Source: Desulfobacteraceae bacterium
GTDB lineage: Bacteria; Desulfobacterota; Desulfobacteria; Desulfobacterales; Desulfosarcinaceae
Direction of reading: 5' to 3'
DNA: 64,000 nt
NCBI GenBank assembly: GCA_003599575.1
Contig: QZKV01000133.1
Location: forward strand, 113,021-177,020
This document shows, one piece after another, positions 30,401-38,817 of this stretch (position 1 is the first letter of the stretch; each line of letters opens with the position of its first letter). The notes beneath the pieces were generated by a model that was given only the letters and a program-made list of their open reading frames with translations, was not told the DNA's origin and ran no database searches. The position numbers and the translations under genes were made by a program.

Positions 30401-30817
30401 TTTGGCGGGTTTTCCCGAAGGCGGCACCGCGCCAGCTTTCAAAACCCCCTGAAGCGCCCTGATGTGGTCGCCGATATCCATATTGTTGCTGTTGAGGATG
30501 TCCTTCATCAATGACTTGAGGGTATCTGAAGCCTTCAGCAACACATTGATGATATCTGGGGTGGGAATGAGTTCGCGGCCGCGGATTTTGCCCAAAATGT
30601 TTTCCATCTCATGGGTCAGATCTTTTATATTGGTCAGACCCATGAAACCAGCGCCTCCTTTGATGGAATGAGCGGCGCGATAGACTTTGTTGACCAAGTC
30701 TTCATTGATATCGGCGCCTTTTTCCTCGATCGCCAACAGATCGTTTTCAATGCCCGCAAGATGCTCCAAGGACTCTTCCAGATACATGCGCAAGGTTTCA
30801 TCATCCTGAATGGTCAT
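27497..30817 (-). CDS. cheA: Hybrid chemotaxis kinase CheA with two CheW-like modules and a receiver
   Basis: 1106 residues, far longer than E. coli CheA (about 650). In order: Hpt domain with phospho-His H50 (RAAHSIKGGAGFMGL); a basic Ala/Lys linker; a beta-rich module of about 120 residues (GTISFSFPNGQTAIAI onward); a second linker rich in Pro and Ala; dimerisation helix (LLDQLMTLAGELVLSRNQLL); ATPase (LVRNAVDHGIETPEMR, DDGKGLDG, GRGVGMDVV); a CheW-like domain broken by an 80-residue charged insert (with SKKSPL and DQRGGDRRYH); a second CheW-like domain; and a receiver with acceptor Asp in VVTDLEMPNMDG. The start is set by AAGGAG. It is the sensor kinase of the cluster. Confidence 0.95.
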   Translation of the reverse strand: MTIQDDETLRMYLEESLEHLAGIENDLLAIEEKGADINEDLVNKVYRAAHSIKGGAGFMGLTNIKDLTHEMENILGKIRGRELIPTPDIINVLLKASDTLKSLMKDILNSNNMDIGDHIRALQGVLKAGAVPPSGKPAKTAGAAKKQKSAKTKKNPSQTDALPNAGTISFSFPNGQTAIAIDPKKLPPLFEKGKCVYLVELDVEKHIHAKNKTCKGVLEEMEQTGIMIGANFSQQPAVELADNWSPDVKTMTFVFATILKPADINILFEIEEKHILELRSDLSLYKLSASSAEADEAHVSPLQTAVSHTPALQPAGSAASPAPDETEYCPQDATASSEPPLAGVQTGESPADPGGDKKSAKLEHESSLRVHVSLLDQLMTLAGELVLSRNQLLRSMGSSDKRGSEVAGQRIDLITSELQEAIMLTRMQSIGNVFNKFPRVVRDLARNLGKEVELSLEGKDVELDKTIIEAIGDPLTHLVRNAVDHGIETPEMRKRAGKNPVGQIFLRAYHEAGQVNIEISDDGKGLDGPKIAAKAVEKGLLTEEQAKIMSAREKSNLIFLPGFSTAEIITDVSGRGVGMDVVKTNLDQLGGIIDIDSELGRGTTIRIKLPLTLAIIPCQIVVTGGERYAIPQVNLEELLRIPAEQVRNRIERVGNASVVRLRGNLLPLIRLAEIIGIESLYADPDTGEPRTNRRKTIADRRSKKSPLIIKDEVSESATDESDERDRAAFDQRGGDRRYHSAGALNIVVVSTGTMKYGLVVDQLNDSEEIVVKPLGRGLKKCKGYAGATIMGDGRVALILDVSNLAKMAGLSTVEGTARAAEVAESEQESVRASRDKQSLLVFRSAENDQFAAPLSLVERIEKIKRSDIEHVGGKRVIKYRGGSLPLFSIDEVATVHPLSDRDNLLVIVFVVAGREIGLLAIGPVDALEANLNIDGVTLRQTGVMGSTIINDRTTLLVDIVEIVQALNPQWFKTADLERRKEGNTATILFAEDSNFFRNQVKGSMEKEGFTVLEAEDGMIAWDLLQANAEVISLVVTDLEMPNMDGFALTRKIKQNPNYAHLPVIALTTLAGEEDIARGKDVGINDYQIKLDRERLIRSIHDFLKAA

Positions 30818-31151
30818 GACGGTAAACTCCTTTGAGTCGCTGTTCTTGACCTGGTGTTTCGTCGGCGGCACCGCAAGATCAGATGCCCGACTTAAACGGC
30901 AAATTTGAATCCCCCGCTTCCCAAATTTTCAAGAGCGCTGCAATCGGAGCGTAAGGAAAACACGGGATAGGGGGCAACAATCGATGGTGCTTTGATTCAT
31001 CTGCGAGCGGTTGTTGGCAGCCGGGATGTGCCGGCAACCCCCCATTTCTAACACTTTATCCGCGCATGATAAGAAAAACTTTAGGTTATTTTAATGGCTT
31101 TGGGCGGTGCGGTGTGAATAGGGGAGGGGATTTCAATGATCGCACGCTGTA
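30818..31151. other. Intergenic region between receiver-STAS gene and cheA
   Basis: 334 bases, minus-strand genes on both sides. A short imperfect stem (31010-31019 with 31029-31038, 8 of 10 paired) lies inside but lacks a T-run. No coding frame with a ribosome site was seen. It probably carries the cheA leader and perhaps its own promoter, which I cannot identify. Confidence 0.45.
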
Positions 31152-31919
31152 TCAGCAGGCCCTCGGGAAAAAGTCCGTTATGGCTTCTTCGATCGACAAC
31201 TTGGTCGGAATTGCATTGGTTTCCTTGAAGCTCTTGAGAGCTTCGGCCTGGATGCCGGTGGCGGCCAACCGAATTAACAGCTTGGCCCGCACGCATAAAG
31301 CGAGCAGTGCCAGAACGGATTGCATGGTGGTCATGCTCAAATGGTCGACGCTGCTCAGGTTTAAAATAAACTTGCGCACGCCGGCCTCATTCATGTGGCC
31401 GATCTTGGCCTTGACTTGCTCCTCGATATCGCTGGCAATGTTACGGGTCATTTTGGGCGGCAAGGTCAGGATGACGATATCCCCCTTCACCGAAAAGAGA
31501 GTTCCATTGGCTCTTTGCCCGTTGTTGGTTGAAAGATCGATACGCGGCTTTAAATCGTTCAATATGAGTTTGACGCGCTCAATCAGCTGTTCTCCTTTAA
31601 ACGGTTTGACGATGTAATCCTTGACCCCCATTTTGACGATGTTCATGACATTGTCGCGGCCCGATTCGGCGGTCAGCATGATGACCGCCGTGGATTTCAA
31701 ATCGGCATTCTCCATCATCTTGCCCAGCATTTCGATGCCGGTCATCACCGGCATGGTGATATCGAGAATGACCAGGTCGGGTTTTATTTCTGATGCCAAG
31801 GCGAGACCGTCGCGCCCATTTTCGGCCTCATACAATTCGCACTCGTACTCTTTAAACGCATTCTTGACGATCATGCGGATGGTGCGGCTGTCATCTACAG
31901 TCAGTATCCTGTGGGGCAT
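31152..31919 (-). CDS. Response regulator with C-terminal STAS-like domain
   Basis: 255 residues. A receiver (about 1-120) with acidic D9-D10, acceptor D53 (VILDITMPVMTG), Thr in MLTAES and Lys in IVKPF is followed by a domain of about 125 residues whose pattern (GDIVILTLPPKM, then KFILNLSSVDHLSMTTMQSVLALLA) looks like a STAS / anti-anti-sigma factor fold. In typical antagonists the segment would be DxSxxxSxG; here the Ser region is SSVDHLSMTTM, so the phospho-Ser is not clearly kept. GGAGAAAGG precedes the start. It is the first gene of the chemosensory cluster. Output by binding a partner is an inference. Confidence 0.83.
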   Translation of the reverse strand: MPHRILTVDDSRTIRMIVKNAFKEYECELYEAENGRDGLALASEIKPDLVILDITMPVMTGIEMLGKMMENADLKSTAVIMLTAESGRDNVMNIVKMGVKDYIVKPFKGEQLIERVKLILNDLKPRIDLSTNNGQRANGTLFSVKGDIVILTLPPKMTRNIASDIEEQVKAKIGHMNEAGVRKFILNLSSVDHLSMTTMQSVLALLALCVRAKLLIRLAATGIQAEALKSFKETNAIPTKLSIEEAITDFFPRAC

Positions 31920-32313
31920 GAACCTTTCTCCAAGGTCTTTTCGAGGCCATTATCAGCAGGATTCATCCGACAGCAATCCGATGAGCTCTCGGATCACTGA
32001 ATGCTGGTTCCAATTGCGGTTGCGGGTTTGTTTTGGTCCCACTTTCTGACCCCGCTTGAACGCGTCAAGTGGCATCTTCAGCACCAATATCGACGTGATC
32101 CACCACAGACTTTAATTTAAAAGCCACCACGCGGGAATCGGTATATTTAAATTTGAATCGTTATGGGTCTCGGGGTCGCGGGCGCGATTGATAACGCTGC
32201 CGGTTCCAACCCTTTAGACTTGGCCCACCCCAACAAAACCAAGCCCGAAAGTAAAGGGCGGGGATAATGGACAAGCCTTGCTGAACCTAGACAAAATGCA
32301 TGCCCCGATTTTA
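31920..32313. other. Intergenic region between sdhB and the chemosensory cluster
   Basis: 394 bases, minus-strand genes on both sides. It should contain the end of the sdh transcript and the promoter of the chemosensory genes. I see AT-rich patches (TTTAATTTAAAA, TATTTAAATTTG) but no confident promoter, sigma54 site, terminator or small gene. Confidence 0.45.
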
Positions 32314-33075
32314 TCAGACCGCGGAGCCGAAACTGGCCTTATAAAATTGGCGGTTGAGCCGGGCAATATTGCTGATGGAGATGCACTTGGGGCATTCGGC
32401 TTCACATTCTCTCTCGTTGCCGCAGTTGCCGAAGCCCTGCCGGTCCATTTCGCGCACCATGGCAATGGCCCGTTTTTGAGCCTCTAATTGTCCCTGAGGC
32501 AAAAGGGCCAAATGCGATACATTCGCACTGACAAAAAGCATGGCCGACGCATTGGGACAGGCTGCCACGCAAGCGCCGCAGCCGATGCACTGGGCTGCAT
32601 CCATGGCTGACTCGACGCGGTCCTGGGCTATGGGGATTGCATTGGCATCCGGAGCGCCTCCGGTATTCACTGAAATGTAACCGCCGGACTGGATCATGCG
32701 ATCCAGAGGGCTGCGATCTACCACTAGATCCTTGATCGCCTTGAACGCCAAGGCGCGGAAAGGTTCAATGACGATGATATCGCCGTTTTTGAAAAACCGC
32801 ATGTGCAACTGGCACAGTGTCGTCGCCTTCAGGGGACCGTGGGGCCGGCCGTTGACGACAGCGCCGCACATGCCGCAGATACCTTCGCGACAATCGTGAT
32901 CAAAAGCGATCGGCTCCCGGCCTTGCATCGTCAACTGCTCGTTGACCACATCGAGCATCTCCAGGAAAGACATTTCCGTGGATATGTTGGGGGCGCTTAG
33001 GGTATCAAAGTGCCCTTTGGCCTTGGGACCGGCCTGGCGCCATACCTTGAGGGTGAGGTCGATAGTCTTGCTCAC
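32314..33075 (-). CDS. sdhB: Succinate dehydrogenase / fumarate reductase iron-sulfur subunit
   Basis: 253 residues. The [2Fe-2S] ligands are in [18 protein letters not shown] with the further Cys in TTLCQLHM. The [4Fe-4S] and [3Fe-4S] ligands are in [18 protein letters not shown] and [16 protein letters not shown]. It carries electrons between the flavoprotein SdhA and the cytochrome SdhC on the inner face of the membrane. Its start overlaps the sdhA stop by four bases. Direction of the reaction in this organism cannot be read from the sequence. Confidence 0.95.
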   Translation of the reverse strand: MSKTIDLTLKVWRQAGPKAKGHFDTLSAPNISTEMSFLEMLDVVNEQLTMQGREPIAFDHDCREGICGMCGAVVNGRPHGPLKATTLCQLHMRFFKNGDIIVIEPFRALAFKAIKDLVVDRSPLDRMIQSGGYISVNTGGAPDANAIPIAQDRVESAMDAAQCIGCGACVAACPNASAMLFVSANVSHLALLPQGQLEAQKRAIAMVREMDRQGFGNCGNERECEAECPKCISISNIARLNRQFYKASFGSAV

Positions 33076-34985
33076 TTGTAGCTCCTTTGCGTAAGCTGCA
33101 CATTTTCAAAGGTCAGTGGCTCTTTGTGCAACACAGGATCCTGGCCGCCTTCCTGATGCTCCCAGGCCGCCACGTGGCAGAACTGCTCATCATTGCGCAA
33201 CGCTTCGTTTTCAGCGGTTTGATAGGCTTCATTGAAATGGCCGCCGCAGGACTCCTGGCGGTGCAGGGCATCAATGATCATCAGTTCGGCAAACTCCAGG
33301 AAATCGGCCACGCGGCCGGCGCGTTCCAGACTCTGATTCAGATCGGCATGCGTTCCCGGTACGGTCACATTCTCCCAGAATTCCGCCCGCAGTTGCTGAA
33401 TCAATCCGCGCGCTTTTTCCAAACCGGTGTTATTGCGGGACATGCCGCAATAATCCCACAAAATAAGGCCCAGTTGACGGTGGAAATCATCCACCGTACG
33501 CTTGCCCTTGACGGATAGTAGCTTGGTGAGGCGACCCCTTACCGATTGCTCGGCCTCTTCGAATTGGGCGTGTGAAGTGGTAATTGCCTCTTTGGGGGTG
33601 CCGGTCAGATAGCCGCCAATGGTATAGGGTAAAATGAAATACCCGTCGGCCAGACCCTGCATCAGGGCGCTGGCGCCCAGGCGGTTGGCGCCATGGTCGG
33701 AAAAGTTGGCTTCGCCGATGGCAAACAGGCCGGGGATATTGGTCATCAGGTTGTAATCGACCCATAGTCCGCCCATGGTATAATGCACGGCCGGATAAAT
33801 CATCATGGGGGTGCTGTACGGGTCATCCCCCGTGATTTTTTCATACATCTCGAACAAGTTACCGTATTTTCGGGCGATAGTGGCACGTCCGTCGCGTTTG
33901 ATCGCATCGGCAAAATCCAGATAGACAGCCAATCCGGTGTCGCCTACCCCCTTGCCCGCATCGCACTGGGCCTTGGCGTTGCGCGAAGCCACATCGCGGG
34001 GCACCAGGTTGCCGAAGCTGGGATATTTGCGCTCCAGGTAATAATCCCGTTCGCTTTCGGCAATCTGGTCCGGGCGCCGTTTGTCGCCGGGGTTTTTCGG
34101 CACCCATACCCGGCCGTCATTGCGCAGGCTTTCGCTCATTAAGGTGAGCTTCGATTGATAGGTGCCGTGCACCGGAATGCAGGTCGGGTGGATCTGCGTA
34201 AAACAGGGATTGGCGAAATAAGCCCCTTTCAAATAGGCTCGATAGGCGGCCGTAACATTGGAACCCATGGCGTTGGTGGATAGAAAGAACACGTTGCCGT
34301 ATCCGCCTGTGGCCAGGACCACCGCGTCGGCTGCATGGCGCTCTAACTGCCCGGTCACCAGATTGCGCACGATGATCCCCTTGGCATGGCCGTTGATGAT
34401 CACCACTTCGTGCATTTCACGCCGCGCAAACATTTGCACTTTGCCGGCCGCCACCTGGCGCATCAAACTGCGGTAAGCGCCCAGCAGCAGCTGTTGTCCG
34501 GTTTGGCCGCGCGCGTAAAAAGTGCGCGATACCTGCGCGCCGCCAAACGAACGGTTGGCCAGAAGGCCGCCGTATTCGCGGGCAAAAGGAATGCCCTGGG
34601 CCACACAATGATCGATGATGTGATTGCTGACCTGCGCCAGGCGGTAGACATTGGCTTCGCGCGCCCGAAAATCGCCGCCTTTGATGGTATCGTAAAACAA
34701 ACGCCAAATGCTGTCGCCGTCATTGGGATAATTTTTGGCGGCATTGATCCCGCCTTGTGCCGCGATGCTGTGAGCGCGTCGGGGGCTGTCCTGGAAACAA
34801 AACGCCTGCACGTTGTAACCAAGTTCCGCCAGGCTGGCTGCGGCGGACCCGCCGCCAAGACCCGTACCGACCACGATCACATTGAACTTGCGTTTATTGG
34901 CCGGGTTGACCAATTTCAGCTCGAAGCGGTGGCGATCCCATTTTTCCGCGAGGGGGCCTGCCGGAACATTGCCGTCTAGCAACAT
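33072..34985 (-). CDS. sdhA: Succinate dehydrogenase / fumarate reductase flavoprotein subunit
   Basis: 637 residues, the length of the Bacillus/Wolinella type subunit. FAD-binding [20 protein letters not shown] lies near residue 40. The covalent FAD His is in [17 protein letters not shown]. Active-site segments [11 protein letters not shown] and [17 protein letters not shown] are present. It oxidises succinate or reduces fumarate in the central carbon pathway. Middle gene of sdhC-sdhA-sdhB. Confidence 0.96.
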   Translation of the reverse strand: MLLDGNVPAGPLAEKWDRHRFELKLVNPANKRKFNVIVVGTGLGGGSAAASLAELGYNVQAFCFQDSPRRAHSIAAQGGINAAKNYPNDGDSIWRLFYDTIKGGDFRAREANVYRLAQVSNHIIDHCVAQGIPFAREYGGLLANRSFGGAQVSRTFYARGQTGQQLLLGAYRSLMRQVAAGKVQMFARREMHEVVIINGHAKGIIVRNLVTGQLERHAADAVVLATGGYGNVFFLSTNAMGSNVTAAYRAYLKGAYFANPCFTQIHPTCIPVHGTYQSKLTLMSESLRNDGRVWVPKNPGDKRRPDQIAESERDYYLERKYPSFGNLVPRDVASRNAKAQCDAGKGVGDTGLAVYLDFADAIKRDGRATIARKYGNLFEMYEKITGDDPYSTPMMIYPAVHYTMGGLWVDYNLMTNIPGLFAIGEANFSDHGANRLGASALMQGLADGYFILPYTIGGYLTGTPKEAITTSHAQFEEAEQSVRGRLTKLLSVKGKRTVDDFHRQLGLILWDYCGMSRNNTGLEKARGLIQQLRAEFWENVTVPGTHADLNQSLERAGRVADFLEFAELMIIDALHRQESCGGHFNEAYQTAENEALRNDEQFCHVAAWEHQEGGQDPVLHKEPLTFENVQLTQRSYK

Positions 34986-34997
34986 GTTTTTTCCTTT

Positions 34998-35639
34998 CTA
35001 CGCGCTGATAGAAAAGTAGATGGGTAACATGCCGAAACCGATACCGACCAGTAAGGCAAAGGCAATGCTGAGAACCCAAATCGCCGGCATGTACTTGGGA
35101 TGGTTGGCGCCGAGGGTTTGAAAGGCGCTCCAGAGACCATGGCTGACGTGCACGGCAGCTACTATCATGGCCGCAATATAGAATAGAATATAACCCCATT
35201 GATCAAACGTCGCCGTGACAATTTGATAAACGCTGGTGCCTGATTTGTCGACAAAGGTGAAGTTGGCCAGGTGTATGACCACAAATACCAGCAGGATGAC
35301 CCCGGTGTACGGCATGGTGGCCGATCCGATCGTACGTCCGCCGGCGCGTTTGTTGACCCGGTAACGTACCGGGCGTGCTCTTAGATTCTGGTAAAACAAT
35401 GTCAAACCGGTCAGGATGTGGACCAAGGCAAAAATCACCAGACCGATCTCCAATGCGATGATGATTACCCCCAAGCCCTTGAGCGTTTCGGCATATTTGT
35501 TAAATGCCTGCGGTCCGGCGAAGACGGTCAAGTTGCCGGCGAGATGGGCTGCCAGGAAAAGGCAAAAGGCGAGTCCCGTGACAGCCATCATCAGCTTTTT
35601 GCCGATGGACGATCTCAGGGTGCTGATCAACCAGTTCAT
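34998..35639 (-). CDS. sdhC: Succinate dehydrogenase cytochrome b558 subunit
   Basis: 213 residues with five membrane helices, the single-subunit di-heme anchor of the Bacillus type. Candidate heme-ligand His occur in LAAHLAGN, ALVHILTG, VVIHLANF and AAVHVSHG, one per helix as expected. It anchors SdhAB to the membrane and passes electrons to or from quinone. First gene of the operon; a 12-base gap separates it from sdhA. In Desulfobacterota this type is usual. Confidence 0.93.
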   Translation of the reverse strand: MNWLISTLRSSIGKKLMMAVTGLAFCLFLAAHLAGNLTVFAGPQAFNKYAETLKGLGVIIIALEIGLVIFALVHILTGLTLFYQNLRARPVRYRVNKRAGGRTIGSATMPYTGVILLVFVVIHLANFTFVDKSGTSVYQIVTATFDQWGYILFYIAAMIVAAVHVSHGLWSAFQTLGANHPKYMPAIWVLSIAFALLVGIGFGMLPIYFSISA

Positions 35640-35777
35640 CTTTGCGTGCCTCCGGTGGGGATCGATTGTGGCGACCGCTGCTCAACCGATGCATGGCCGT
35701 ATTGGATCAATTGCTACAGGAACGAGAACCGTTGGACTTGAAAAAAGGTTTTAAACTATGGAAGAACATTGTTTCTG

Positions 35778-36326
35778 TCAATAAAAAAGTCTCAGCCACC
35801 ACTCGTCCCGCGGAGTATTGAGAAGTGCTTTGGCCAAATCTCTGGCTGCTTGCGTCCGGAGGCGTTTTTCAACGTGGGGCAACCATTGCTGCGGTGTCTG
35901 GTAGCCAAGATCATTCAGCAGCTTGAGATCGACCATCAATGCCATTTGATCCGCATCGCGCGCCAGTTGCGCCTCCAGAGATTCAGCGGCATTGAATTCT
36001 TCCAGAAGCGCTTTGATTTGAAAGCCGAAAGGCAGGTCGCGCAGTGCATCCTCGGTTGCCGACACTTCATCCGAGGCCACATAATGTTTTTGTACGTAGT
36101 TCAAATCACCGATACGTGCTTCGGGAAGATCATGCAACAGGGTCATGCAAATGAGGCGCTCGGTGTGAGCCTTGGGTTCAAGCCGGGAAAGAATAAACGC
36201 GATCATGGTCGCGGCGTATACGTGTTCGGCCACGGACTCCCGCCCCGCACCCAAAAACTGGTAGCCGCTGCGCGGGATCTGCTTCAAGAAAAGGGCTTCA
36301 AAGACGAACTCGGCAATGCGCTGCAT
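35778..36326 (-). CDS. HD-domain phosphohydrolase (YfbR-like)
   Basis: 182 residues. The HD pattern is complete: His in SVAEHVYAATMIAF, the HD pair in LICMTLLHDLPEARIGDLN, and the final Asp in LARDADQMALMVDLK. The layout with PRSGYQFLGAGRESVAEH matches the YfbR / YGK1 5'-deoxynucleotidase group. CAGGAG sits eight bases before ATG 36326; the frame stays open to 36407 without support. It diverges from the tol-pal cluster. Confidence 0.88.
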   Translation of the reverse strand: MQRIAEFVFEALFLKQIPRSGYQFLGAGRESVAEHVYAATMIAFILSRLEPKAHTERLICMTLLHDLPEARIGDLNYVQKHYVASDEVSATEDALRDLPFGFQIKALLEEFNAAESLEAQLARDADQMALMVDLKLLNDLGYQTPQQWLPHVEKRLRTQAARDLAKALLNTPRDEWWLRLFY

Positions 36327-36338
36327 AGCTGTCGCTCC

Positions 36339-36368
36339 TGAACGGATGTCTAATGAACGGATGTATAA
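36339..36368. repeat. Tandem 15-bp direct repeat in the HD gene leader
   Basis: TGAACGGATGTCTAA at 36339-36353 is followed at once by TGAACGGATGTATAA at 36354-36368, differing at one position. It starts at the edge of the ribosome site of the HD-domain gene. It could be a replication slip or an operator; the sequence cannot tell. Confidence 0.75.
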
Positions 36369-36717
36369 TGCAATCCCGGGCAGATCTGTCAGGCGGATTG
36401 GACTCATTGATCGATCCGGCTGCCTGCTATCAGTTCATGCTTACCCTATCAAAGCCATCGTGAGCTGTCATGCGAGTTTTTACACTGGCCTTCAATTCGC
36501 TTGACAGTACCAGAGGGCTTGTATAATTTAGGAAACTAAATGATTTTCTTTGAACTTCCAAAGGGTAATCGCATCCCTTGTACAACAGAAGGACTTGAAT
36601 CCGCGACGCCAACATCTCATCCATCCCCGAGATACCCCATAAAACAGAAAAATTGGAGCATTGAACGATGACGACACGCGCAGTGTGCGGCAGGTAATAA
36701 TATCAGGAGAAACAGTC
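36369..36717. other. Divergent intergenic region HD gene / tolQ
   Basis: About 350 bases between the direct repeat and tolQ. It holds the candidate tolQ promoter listed separately and no coding frame I can support. The stretch 36530-36717 would be the tolQ leader of about 185 bases. The tolQ frame is open back to 36661 without a ribosome site. No riboswitch pattern was recognised. Confidence 0.5.
36501..36527 (+). promoter_or_regulatory. Candidate sigma70 promoter of the tol-pal cluster
   Basis: TTGACA (36501-36506) and TATAAT (36522-36527) are both perfect consensus boxes, but the spacer is 15 bases, two shorter than ideal. Plus strand, about 190 bases before tolQ. Perfect boxes at this distance are unlikely to be chance, though the short spacer may make it weak or regulated. 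Confidence 0.6.
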
Positions 36718-37449
36718 ATGCTACAGTCGGATATGGATATCATCCACGTAATTGGCAGCGCCGGTTTGATGGTTAAGTTCGTGTTGCTGTTGCTTTTGGG
36801 TTTTTCAGTGACTTCATGGGCCATCATTATTATTAAGTGGCTTTACATCAATCGGGCATTTCGGGAATCCACCCGCTTTACCGAGTATTTTTGGAAAAGC
36901 CGGGATCTGGCCAGTGCATATGCCAAGGCCAAGCAGATGACCGGTTGTCCGGTGGCCCGCATTTTCCGGATCGGATACGTGGAGTTGAAAAAAATAAGCC
37001 AGTCGGGAAGGGGTGTTGAACTTTCTGAAGAAGCCGGTCCAATGACAGGACGAATCTCCGGTGGCGAAAATGTCAAACGAGCCTTGCGCAGGGCCATCAA
37101 TACCGAAACCACCCGCATGACCCAAATGGTGCCGTTTCTGGCCACCACAGGCAATACGACCCCTTTCATCGGACTTTTCGGAACCGTCTGGGGAATCATG
37201 AATTCCTTTCATGGCATCGGCAAGCTCGGATCGGCCAGCCTGGCCGTCGTTGCACCTGGTATTTCAGAAGCCTTGATCGCAACGGCCGCGGGCCTGGCGG
37301 TCGCTATTCCCGCGGTCATTGCCTTCAACTTTTTCATGCAAAAAATAAGGGTCGTGGAATCGGAACTGATCAGCTTCTCGGCCGATTTTCTCAATATCAT
37401 CGAACGCGATATACTGACCGGAACGCATGCCCTAAATCAACCTTCCTAA
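36718..37449 (+). CDS. tolQ: TolQ / ExbB / MotA-type proton channel protein
   Basis: 243 residues with three membrane helices (GLMVKFVLLLLLGFSVTSWAI; TPFIGLFGTVWGIMNSFHGI; EALIATAAGLAVAIPAVIAF). The segment LATTGNTTPFIGLFGTVWGI is the TolQ/ExbB signature. With TolR it uses the proton gradient to drive TolA. ATG 36718 follows AGGAG by eight bases. First gene of the tolQ-R-A-B-pal-cpoB cluster. Confidence 0.94.
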   Translation: MLQSDMDIIHVIGSAGLMVKFVLLLLLGFSVTSWAIIIIKWLYINRAFRESTRFTEYFWKSRDLASAYAKAKQMTGCPVARIFRIGYVELKKISQSGRGVELSEEAGPMTGRISGGENVKRALRRAINTETTRMTQMVPFLATTGNTTPFIGLFGTVWGIMNSFHGIGKLGSASLAVVAPGISEALIATAAGLAVAIPAVIAFNFFMQKIRVVESELISFSADFLNIIERDILTGTHALNQPS

Positions 37450-37477
37450 AGGACAATACACCTGAAGGGAAAAAGAT

Positions 37478-37909
37478 ATGGCGCTTGAAACCAATACCGA
37501 CCGCTTGATGTCGGATATCAATGTTACCCCGTTTGTGGATGTCATGCTGGTCCTCTTGATTATTTTTATGGTAACGGCCCCCATGATGGTGCAGGGCGTG
37601 GATGTGGCTCTACCCGAAGCTACGGCCAAACCACTGGCTTCACAAAAGGACAACCTGGTGATTACCGTAAACAGACAGCAACTCATCCATATCAACGATT
37701 TTGAGGTGGAATCCGATTATCTGCGGGATAAGCTGATGAAGATCCTAGAGAACCGTTCCGATCGCGAAGTTTATTTCAGGGCCGATAAGGAAGTTCCCTA
37801 CGGCATGGTCGTCCAGGTCATGGCCGAGATCAAAGCCGCCGGCGTTGAAAAACTTGGCATGATCACTGTGCCTATCGAAGAAGATCAACGTCGGATCAAC
37901 AAACAGTAG
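37478..37909 (+). CDS. tolR: TolR / ExbD-type protein
   Basis: 143 residues with one N-terminal membrane helix in DINVTPFVDVMLVLLIIFMV; the Asp in PFVDVMLV is the proton-linked residue of the family. The periplasmic part has the TolR fold (QVMAEIKAAGVEKLGMIT). Partner of TolQ. It lies 28 bases after tolQ and four bases before tolA. Confidence 0.94.
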   Translation: MALETNTDRLMSDINVTPFVDVMLVLLIIFMVTAPMMVQGVDVALPEATAKPLASQKDNLVITVNRQQLIHINDFEVESDYLRDKLMKILENRSDREVYFRADKEVPYGMVVQVMAEIKAAGVEKLGMITVPIEEDQRRINKQ

Positions 37910-37913
37910 ACTT

Positions 37914-38765
37914 ATGATATTTCACACCATGGCACATCCGGCCGATGGAGAGCGAAATCCGTTGGTATGGCCTTTTATCATCAGTTTCATAGGGCATATC
38001 CTCCTGTTCGGAATTTTTCTCTATCAACCTGGGTGGGAACGCTCGAGCAATGCGCCCTTCGCGAGCGTTATCAATGTTCAAATGGTGGAGATGCCGGTTG
38101 GGAAACCGGCGACGGAGAAAGCGGCCCAGAGCGATCCAAAAGCCCTTGTACGCGACCGTCCCAGGTTAGAAAAATCAGCACAACCGGAAGTCGCGGCCAA
38201 TACGGCCCAACAAGCCGAGGTTTCCGTGGCGGCCCCTCAACCCAAGAGTAAAACGGCCCTTAAATACAAAACTTTCAAATCTCAAGAAGTATTAAAAAGT
38301 GCCTTGCAGCAGTTGGAAAAAAAGGTCGAGACTTCGAGCCCCAAACCCTTGGAGGATACCATCCAACGGCTCCGCGAACAGGTTGCCAAAGAGGGACGAC
38401 CTGAATCGAACCAGACGGAGGCCACAGCCGAGGGCAAGAATGAAGGATATGCTTTCGGAAGCAAGCAGGAGGGGGAAGCAATCGATATATACAGGCTGGA
38501 AGTGGCTTATGCCATCAATAAGAACTGGGCTTATGCGGAGCAGTTGTCCGGCGGCGAAAACCTTGTGGCCAGCGTCGTTTTCAAGATCATGCCCGACGGC
38601 ACGATAGAGGATATTTTTTTTACCGATCGTTCCGGCCACGCTTATCTGGATGATTCCGCATTAAAAGCCATTGTGAAATCAAGCCCCGTAAAACCGCATC
38701 CGGAAGGCATCAGCCGCCCGTATATCGAACTGGGGCTGCGATTCACGCCCAAAGGGGTGCAGTAA
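37914..38765 (+). CDS. tolA: TolA-like protein with TonB-type C-terminus
   Basis: 283 residues. One N-terminal membrane helix (WPFIISFIGHILLFGIFL), then a fairly short Ala/Gln/Lys-rich and helical periplasmic span (about residues 60-190), and a C-terminal TonB/TolA domain (YRLEVAYAINKNWAYAEQL, then IMPDGTIEDIFFTDRSGHAYLDDSALKAI). It links the TolQR motor to Pal and TolB across the periplasm. The long helix of E. coli TolA is much reduced here. Start has little ribosome signal and is probably coupled to tolR. Confidence 0.88.
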   Translation: MIFHTMAHPADGERNPLVWPFIISFIGHILLFGIFLYQPGWERSSNAPFASVINVQMVEMPVGKPATEKAAQSDPKALVRDRPRLEKSAQPEVAANTAQQAEVSVAAPQPKSKTALKYKTFKSQEVLKSALQQLEKKVETSSPKPLEDTIQRLREQVAKEGRPESNQTEATAEGKNEGYAFGSKQEGEAIDIYRLEVAYAINKNWAYAEQLSGGENLVASVVFKIMPDGTIEDIFFTDRSGHAYLDDSALKAIVKSSPVKPHPEGISRPYIELGLRFTPKGVQ

Positions 38766-38817
38766 CAGTGGGAAGCGTTCACCTGAACGGAATTCAACGA
38801 GAATGGAAATGAAATAG

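Noticed and set aside
32214..32465. Minus-strand frame of 83 codons over the end of sdhB
   Set aside because: Its first half is sdhB in another frame; the rest has no ribosome site or recognisable pattern.
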